From Chelydra serpentina (lineage: Eukaryota > Chordata > Testudines > Chelydridae): a DNA stretch of 64,000 nt. A program made the position numbers and the translations under genes. A model generated the notes under the pieces. It did no database searches. It was not told the origin of the DNA and worked only from the letters and a program-made list of their open reading frames with translations. Location: assembly GCA_037349315.1 (NCBI GenBank), contig JBAIAC010000628.1:1-64000 (forward strand), written 5' to 3'. Every line of letters starts with the position of its first letter. The first letter of the stretch is position 1. Positions 59,901-64,000 of the stretch are shown here, in pieces.

Positions 59901-62371
59901 TAAGCAATCTTTCATTCACCTTTTTCCAACATACTAAAAACGTACAATAATCTGAAAATATTAAGCTATATAATTGTTTAAATAAGTGTATATAGATACT
60001 ACACTTTGATCTGTGCTCCAAGGAGCCGAGAAGCGTACTATACACCCAAAGATAGCAAAAAGATTTACCACATCTACTGTAAAGGTGCTACGTTTTAATG
60101 GTTATATCAACCAATGAGAATGCAGCTGTCATTAGAAAATAACTGAAGTACAAATGGAAAAGTTGATTTAAATCAATGGTTTAAATAGAGGCTTTCCACT
60201 TGGTGATTCAAATCATGATTTCTATCTATCCATCCGGCTGGAGAACTGGTACCAAGGTGACATGGGGAAAATCAAGGCTTCGCAAGATTCTAAGCCAATG
60301 GGTAGGGGAACACCGTCAGATTCTTTCCAATACTGATTTAACTCAAAACTGACTGTTAGGAGAAAAGATCTCTGAATCGTTATCCAACGAACCATCCTCT
60401 TGGTTTCATAAAAAAGGTTTTGACCCACATCATGATGTAGCACAAGACCCAGAGGCTGGAAGTTAAAGCCAAACAAATTAGAAACTATAGTAAGGGTCAG
60501 TGGCCAATGGAACAAACTCCCACAGAACTGAATTCTCCATCTCCTGATGGTATCAAATCAAGGCTGGATGCCTTTCTGGAAGATGCTTGCTTAGTTAAAT
60601 GCAAGTTATTGGGGTCAGTACAATGGGAATTAGGAGAAATTCTATGGCCTGTTAAATGGGAAGTCAGACTAGATGATTTAAATGTCCCTCCCGGCCTTAA
60701 AAATTTGCTAAGCTTCGGCTCCCTGGCCTACCACATAAACTTCCTCCTCAAACACAGGTATATCCCAATAAACAGTTAACGGTAAAAGAGAGATGTCTTG
60801 ATACATCACAAAACAAGAAAAAAAGCAACACCCTCAGTTTTCCTCCTAACCCCGACAATCTTTAAAACCCACAACACACTGGTAGGCAGCAAAACGGTTC
60901 ACACATAGTTATGAGGCCTTTAAAAAGGAACTGAAAATGTGTGTCATTTCCACTCAAGGAGGGTCCCATCCTGCAATGAGCTCAGCAAGTTGACAGGGGA
61001 TCCACATGGACCAAGTGGTTTTTCCGGCAGAGAATTCATTGCAGGACTGGAGTGCTGAACTTCACGGTGCTAAACCCAGCCATGCAAATCACAAATGTTA
61101 CGCTTAATACCAAAGTCAACCAAACAACATATTTGACTAACACTAATTTGACAGGTTCTCTTACTAAGGCAATTGCCGCTTTGTGCTATATTTCTAAGCC
61201 TTTCATTTAATGTTTATGACAGAGAAACCTCCCCCTAAAATAATGTGAAATCCACAGATCAAGTTTTTACTGCCGCTCTTTAGTGATGAGCCCATTAATT
61301 TGCTTCTGGCTTCCTTGGTCACTCTGGCTCTTTCAGATTTGTGCTCAGAATTTTTATCCCCACACCCTCAGTACTAATAAACATTTCAACTTACTGAAAC
61401 ATTTAAAGGGTGTTCACCCATTTACTCTAGTCACACTTGACATGACAAAGATGCAGAAGACTTGTTTAGACACAAATGCTGGACCACTTTGCTACCGGTA
61501 TAATTAAAGCTGGTGCATTAATCTTCCCAAGCGCGGATGCAGTTATCAAGGTGTTTATTATACTGGTATAGCTCATTCCCACATGAGGGAAATCAGCTAT
61601 ACTGGTATACCTTTATACTGGCGTAGCTGCATCCACACTAAAGGTTGCACTGGCATAACTATTTCAGCAATATCAATCATACCCCTACACTGAAAGAGCT
61701 ATACCAGTAAAAAAATCAGTGTGACTTAGCCCACCAGTCCTCCCCCCCACATTGCTTCATCCCATTTTCAAATGCTGTAAGAAAAGATGGGCCTTTCTGC
61801 GGTGCAGTAGAAAAAAAGCCTTGACAAGGCCAGGGTCCCATAGAGCATGTGGCAACTCTCGCCTTAAGAGAGTCAACATAGTCTTCCAAGTCATTTAAAA
61901 AATATAACTACACAAGACGAGGATGATCCTGTGCGCAGTTACTAGCTCGGCTTCAGAGGAAGGAGCACAGCCAGCCGCTGTGTCTGGCTCACTACAATGC
62001 ACAGAGAACAAGGATCCATTCCTGTCCCTTCTGAGTCACTTGCTTATTCTCTGAAATAGAAGATTCCTTTGTAGCTATTTGGTGACAAGACGATCCAGCC
62101 CGGCTCACTGACTAGGGCATGTGGCAGCCTGGGAGAATAAGGGGAGCTTAGTTTGCTTGGCCCATAAATCTGGGCTTCTGTCAAATGAAGACAGTCACTG
62201 CTAGAGGTGACATTTTACTGCTTCCTCTACTCCCCTTCCCCACAAAAACGTCAATGCCACGCACATGAAGCCGTAGTATATTAACGAGCAACCTCTACTG
62301 TTCCCACCCAAGCACCCAACATGCAGTGATCACCATTCAGAGGAGCGCTGGTCGCCTATGTTGGTCGCCAT
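44790..62371 (-). CDS. LENG8: Leukocyte receptor cluster member 8 (SAC3/GANP domain), 15 coding exons
   Basis: Minus-strand exons join in frame to 803 codons (802 residues), close to mammalian LENG8 (about 800). Exons, 5' to 3': 62371-62334, 58398-58227, 57416-57309, 57055-56942, 55933-55687, 54349-54211, 52409-52224, 51881-51570, 50919-50785, 50377-50092, 48657-48556, 47529-47461, 47153-47024, 46629-46422, 44952-44790. The N-terminal third is Gln/Tyr/Pro-rich and low complexity. Residues about 400-460 hold an SR-like Ser/Arg tract. The C-terminal SAC3/GANP region (from about residue 540) includes [18 protein letters not shown] and [19 protein letters not shown]8 is a vertebrate relative of yeast Thp3, implicated in nuclear mRNA metabolism with PCID2-type partners. 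Every junction is AG/GT on the minus strand. Introns hold two tandem-repeat types and an LTR, but coding sequence is undisturbed. Confidence 0.96.
44953..46421. other. LENG8 intron 14, no element recognised
   Basis: 1.47 kb of mostly unique intron, C-rich at 45120-45420. No tandem array, unlike neighbouring introns. Confidence 0.5.
46422..46629 (-). CDS. LENG8: LENG8 exon 14
   Basis: Encodes [60 protein letters not shown] and IKT. Donor GTATGT. Confidence 0.97.
47024..47153 (-). CDS. LENG8: LENG8 exon 13
   Basis: Encodes [43 protein letters not shown], the core of the SAC3/GANP domain. Confidence 0.97.
47230..47325 (-). repeat. tRNA/MIR-head-like repeat, diverged
   Basis: GAAACCATAGGAGTCCCGACTC and CACTCTAACCACTGGGCCCC, in a LENG8 intron. 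It reads sense with LENG8. Confidence 0.7.
47461..47529 (-). CDS. LENG8: LENG8 exon 12
   Basis: 23 codons, phase 0: [23 protein letters not shown]. Same as in mammals as remembered. Confidence 0.97.
48050..48295 (-). repeat. tRNA/MIR-head-like tandem array (3-4 copies)
   Basis: Units of about 72 bp; the first and third are almost identical, indicating a recent two-unit duplication. LENG8 intron. Confidence 0.92.
48556..48657 (-). CDS. LENG8: LENG8 exon 11
   Basis: 34 codons, phase 0: [34 protein letters not shown]. Highly conserved SAC3 helical sequence. Confidence 0.97.
48895..49560. repeat. About 72-bp minisatellite in a LENG8 intron (9 copies)
   Basis: Unit CCCTGCCCAGACCCCAACCC, GAGATCAGCCCCCCATGCCC and CCAACCAAGATC..GGGCCCAC. 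A block of about three units is itself duplicated (49100-49260 versus 49340-49500). Confidence 0.94.
50092..50377 (-). CDS. LENG8: LENG8 exon 10 (SAC3/GANP start)
   Basis: Encodes a basic KRNRRRN segment, [34 protein letters not shown] and [20 protein letters not shown], the entry to the SAC3/GANP domain. Confidence 0.96.
50465..50650 (-). repeat. tRNA/MIR-head-like tandem array (3 copies)
   Basis: GAACCCAGGAGTCCTGGCTC units between LENG8 exons 9 and 10. Preceded by a MIR-core-like GATTTGCCCAGGGTTACATGG near 50431. Confidence 0.88.
50785..50919 (-). CDS. LENG8: LENG8 exon 9
   Basis: Encodes [19 protein letters not shown], then [17 protein letters not shown] and MQRGKR: an acidic Ser/Asp patch followed by a basic RGG-like patch. 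Confidence 0.94.
51270..51400. mobile_element. Possible CR1 3' fragment
   Basis: TACCAGGCTAGACAGGCCC and TTGGTCTGATCCAAGG recall the ends of turtle CR1 copies. LENG8 intron. Confidence 0.45.
51570..51881 (-). CDS. LENG8: LENG8 exon 8 (SR-like)
   Basis: Encodes [15 protein letters not shown], a five-Gln tract, a Gly-rich stretch, [20 protein letters not shown] and the SR-type tract [17 protein letters not shown]. Confidence 0.95.
51990..52180 (-). repeat. tRNA/MIR-head-like tandem array (3 copies)
   Basis: Near-identical units CTCTAACTACTAGACCCC and ATAGAACCCAGGAGTCCTGG, between LENG8 exons 7 and 8. Confidence 0.92.
52224..52409 (-). CDS. LENG8: LENG8 exon 7
   Basis: Encodes [40 protein letters not shown] and ends [10 protein letters not shown]. 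It is nearly identical to the mammalian exon. Confidence 0.96.
52592..53813 (+). mobile_element. Solo LTR of a turtle endogenous retrovirus (about 1.2 kb)
   Basis: Begins TGTGACACGATG and ends CCATCACG, with flanking ATGGC (52587-52591) and ATGGG (53814-53818) as a 4-of-5 target duplication. AATAAA at 53423-53428. The overall series of motifs (TAATAAACTTG, CAGTGCAAGACAATATAAT, ACATCAGGTGGCACCC) is remembered from turtle LTRs. It sits in the LENG8 intron between exons 6 and 7, antisense to the gene. Confidence 0.82.
53885..54010. mobile_element. CR1-type 3' end fragment
   Basis: GTTGTGATCATCTAGTCTGA and TTTAACACAGGCCAGGGAAC match a motif pair frequent at turtle CR1/SINE ends, directly after the LTR. 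Confidence 0.65.
54211..54349 (-). CDS. LENG8: LENG8 exon 6 (NAGNAG acceptor)
   Basis: Encodes [20 protein letters not shown] to EKHHNQ, and KFNIQKRPF is a LENG8 hallmark. The acceptor reads CAGCAG, so the first codons can be Pro-Glu or a single Gln. Confidence 0.94.
54350..55384. other. LENG8 intron 5, mostly unique
   Basis: Contains three related ~60-bp segments (CTGTATAAACAGCCC, CCCGTATAACCAGTCC and CCTGTATAGCCAGTACC, with GTGGCTTCATCTC or GTGGCTGCATC) at about 54590-54770. These form a diverged short tandem repeat. Confidence 0.55.
55385..55632 (-). repeat. tRNA/MIR-head-like tandem array, diverged (3 copies)
   Basis: GAATCCAGAAGTCTTAGCTC, GAACCCAGGAGTCCTGG and CGCAGGAGTCCTGGCTCC units just downstream of LENG8 exon 5 in transcript terms. 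Confidence 0.83.
55687..55933 (-). CDS. LENG8: LENG8 exon 5
   Basis: Starts [19 protein letters not shown], runs through His/Gly/Gln-rich low-complexity sequence, and ends [13 protein letters not shown] plus one base. [11 protein letters not shown] is conserved. Donor GTGAGT. Confidence 0.94.
56270..56715 (-). repeat. tRNA/MIR-head-like tandem array (6 copies)
   Basis: Period 73, near-identical: CTGCTCTAACCACTAGACCC, CTTCCCAGAGCTGGGGAGAG and AACCCAGGAGTCCTGG. LENG8 intron 4. Confidence 0.95.
56942..57055 (-). CDS. LENG8: LENG8 exon 4
   Basis: 38 codons, phase 0, from [20 protein letters not shown] to NVNQ. It contains [14 protein letters not shown]. Confidence 0.92.
57309..57416 (-). CDS. 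LENG8: LENG8 exon 3
   Basis: 36 codons, phase 0: [11 protein letters not shown], five Gln, then [20 protein letters not shown]. This matches the family's Tyr/Gln-rich segment. Confidence 0.93.
57417..58226. other. LENG8 intron 2, no element firmly recognised
   Basis: Unique sequence. Phrases such as GGGTGCACTGCATCGGG and CACGATATGGCTGTGG suggest an old dispersed repeat, unassigned. Confidence 0.4.
58227..58398 (-). CDS. LENG8: LENG8 exon 2
   Basis: Encodes [38 protein letters not shown] and ends GPANTQ. The [18 protein letters not shown] block is shared with mammals. Confidence 0.95.
58725..58835 (-). mobile_element. MIR-like core, inverted
   Basis: GGGGAAACTGAGGCACAGAGA and GATGGCCCTGCCCAAAG match the reverse complement of a MIR core and tail. 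Confidence 0.7.
58836..60490. other. LENG8 intron 1, AT-rich unique sequence
   Basis: Composition falls to AT-rich with no tandem repeat. No coding or RNA gene recognised. Confidence 0.5.
60495..60725 (+). mobile_element. CR1 LINE 3' end
   Basis: ATCAAGGCTGGATGCCTTTC, GAAATTCTATGGCCTGTTAA and GTCAGACTAGATGATTTAAA, then CCTCCCGGCCTTAAA: the typical turtle CR1 terminus. LENG8 intron 1, antisense. Confidence 0.85.
61561..61709. mobile_element. MITE-like element with 14-bp inverted ends
   Basis: TACTGGTATAGCTC (61561-61574) is the perfect reverse complement of GAGCTATACCAGTA (61696-61709). The internal GCGTAGCTGCATCCACAC is typical of a family common in turtles and crocodilians. True ends may lie further out. 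Confidence 0.6.
62334..62371 (-). CDS. LENG8: LENG8 first coding exon
   Basis: Encodes [13 protein letters not shown], with the Trp codon split by the GTGATC donor; mammals have MAANVGDQ..DW. The probable acceptor, a CTCCCCCTCCAG site, puts the exon start at 62381. It was found by frame and homology, as it is only 38 coding bases. Confidence 0.9.
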
Positions 62372-62381
62372 GGTTCAGTCG

Positions 62382-63129
62382 CTGGAGGGGGAGAATCTGG
62401 GATTATAGCTGTCGCTCCCCGACCTGGCTCTGTAGACAGAACGCAGCGCCCCGGGGTGGCACCTCTCTTGCAGTCCCGGGGTGCAGGGTAGAAAGTCACA
62501 GCAGGCTCAAGATGTGCCTTCCCGGTGCCCCCTTGGGCAGGAATCCAGGGGCGCTCCCCTTCTCTCCGTATAGGCGGCGGAGGGACTGCTCAGCCTCCTG
62601 GATGCTGGCGCGGGAGGGCAGGAACTCGGGGTGCCCAGCCCCGCTTTCCAGGGCGGGAAACCGAGGCCCCTTGAGGTCGGGAACCCGGCAGGGTGTGCGT
62701 CAGAAAGCTCCCCCTTCAGTCACAGCCTTCTTAGGGGTGCAACCCCCCCCCACCCCCACGCCCTGTCTCGCTATCCTCCCTCCCCCTACCTTGCTTCTCA
62801 GCCCCTGGCAATGGGGCCTGACCAGGCCTTCACCCCAATTCCCCTACAGCCCTCCCTGCCCCGCTCCTCCAGGCCCCCCTGGTTCCTGGCACCCCCCGAC
62901 CTCAGCCCCCTCCCCCCCGACTCTCAAAGACCCCCCTCCCTGCCTGCCCCCCCAGGCCCCTCACAGCGGCCCCCAAGGACTTAAGGGCCTTGTCTGGCCC
63001 CACAGCCCCGCCTAAGGCCCCCCCCCGGCTCCCCTAGGCCTCAGGCCCCGCCTCGGGCCCTCTCAGGGTCCTGCCTGTCCCCAAGGGCCCTGTTAGGGCG
63101 TCAGGCCCCCCAAGGCCCCACCCAGGGCC
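62382..63129. other. LENG8: LENG8 upstream intron/leader region
   Basis: C-rich on the plus strand, leading from the first coding exon to the CpG promoter. The non-coding first exon and its donor could not be placed. Confidence 0.45.
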
Positions 63130-63570
63130 CTGCCCCCGCCGGATCCCCGAGGCCTCAGGCCCCGCCTCGGCCGCGGGCTCCGCTCCAGGCCCGGCCTCGG
63201 CCGCTGACGTCCGGGCGCGCGCTGCGCTGCGCTGCGGGGGAGGGGCGGGGGAGGGGGGTGTCTCGCGCGCCGCGCGGGCTCCGTCCCCGCTCTCGCAAGA
63301 TGGCGGCGGCGGCCTCCCGGGTTCCTTTTTTTTTTCCTTCCCCACCCGCTTGCGACCTTCCGGGGCGCCTCGCGCGGCACGTAGCGTGACGCACGCGGAG
63401 AGGGTGGAAGAGCGAGCGAAGTTCAGCGGCGGCGGAGTGACGTCACGACGCAGGGCGCTTCCCCGCTCCTCCCTTTCCCTTTCCTCTCCGTCCGACCAAT
63501 CGGGCGGGAGGAGGTGGGGTTGGATTGGCGAACGGGGCGGAGAGGCGGGGCGCGACAGGAGCGGCCAATG
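63130..63570 (-). promoter_or_regulatory. LENG8: LENG8 CpG-island promoter
   Basis: CpG-dense and TATA-less. It holds a perfect palindromic CRE TGACGTCA (63438-63445), a CRE half-site near 63206, CCAAT boxes in both orientations near 63496, 63523 and 63565, and a YY1-type CAAGATGGCGGC (63296-63307). Position about 0.9 kb upstream of the first LENG8 coding exon fits a first non-coding exon here. The YY1 motif reads on the plus strand, so a divergent transcript is possible. Confidence 0.75.
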
Positions 63571-63664
63571 AGGGCAAAGAGGGTGGTTGCCCGGGGAGGG
63601 ATGGTGGCCTAGGAGGGACAGAGCCCTTCAAAAGCGGAAGCAATAAAATGGGGGCGGGGCTCCG

Positions 63665-64000
63665 AGTCAGGGGATACCTGGGTTCTCTCCCTGGCTTGGG
63701 GAGGGGAGTGGGGTTTAGTGGTTAGAGCAAGGGGGGCTGGGAGCCAGGACTCCTGGGTTCTCTCCCTGGCTTGGGGAGGGGAGTGGGGTTTAGTGGTTAG
63801 AGCAAGGGGGGCTGGGAGCCAGGACTCCTGGGTTCTCTCCCTGGCTTGGGGAGGGGAGTGGGGGTTTAGTGGTTAGAGCAGCGGGGGCTGGGAGCCAGGA
63901 CTCCTGGGTTCTCTAGCTGGCTCGGGGAGGGGGGTGGGGACTAGTGGTTAGAGCGGGGGAGGCTGGGAGCCAGGACTCCTGGGTTCTCTCCCCAGCTCTG
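63665..64000 (+). repeat. tRNA/MIR-head-like tandem array, runs off the window
   Basis: Five near-identical 77-bp units: TTTAGTGGTTAGAGCAAGGG, GGGAGCCAGGACTCCTGGG and TTCTCTCCCTGGCTTGGGG. Confidence 0.95.

Overview
This is vertebrate nuclear DNA, most likely from a turtle (Testudines) and probably from a small, GC-rich, gene-dense chromosome. Four multi-domain animal genes are recognisable from translated exons: EPS8L1 (+), CDC42EP5 (+), LENG9 (+) and LENG8 (-). The last three are also neighbours in the mammalian leukocyte receptor cluster, so the block is conserved synteny. The turtle call rests on recognising, from memory, two solo LTRs, CR1 3' ends and a tRNA/MIR-like tandem repeat typical of turtle genomes. 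No database was searched.

Layout. At 1-16412 lies EPS8L1, entered inside an upstream intron (the start-codon exon is outside). Eighteen coding exons are resolved, covering the PTB domain, linker, SH3 and C-terminal effector region, with poly(A) signals near 17.7-17.8 kb. Most of its introns are filled with minisatellites (periods about 32, 45, 54, 59, 80, 86 and 130 bp). From 17.9 to 33.6 kb is an intergenic or 5' non-coding region of repeats, a CR1 LINE fragment, a non-autonomous hAT element and two candidate first exons. CDC42EP5 is a single coding exon at 33900-34499 and LENG9 a single coding exon at 39898-41163. LENG8 runs on the minus strand, with 15 coding exons from 62371 down to 44790, a long A-rich 3'UTR, and a CpG/CCAAT/CRE promoter at about 63.1-63.6 kb. 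Its exon lengths sum to exactly 803 codons. A tandem tRNA-like repeat continues off the right end.

Functions known for these families: EPS8L1 links receptor and Rac signalling to actin, CDC42EP5 (Borg3) is a CDC42 effector for septin and actin organisation, LENG8 is a SAC3/GANP-domain protein of mRNA metabolism, and LENG9 combines a CCCH finger, an MJ1316 domain and a 2H phosphoesterase-like domain. They are neighbours, not a pathway.

The most unusual content is in EPS8L1. One minisatellite has copied the 3' splice site plus the start of a PTB exon six times. A second has copied the end of another exon plus its 5' splice site about twelve times. Three EPS8L1 exons are each exactly one base short of the length their flanking splice phases require, while about 4.3 kb of coding sequence in the other three genes is intact. 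Also notable are two intronic arrays of CCAAT (NF-Y type) boxes, arrays of CTCF-core-like motifs, and many tandem blocks of a tRNA-like unit with degenerate Pol III A and B boxes.
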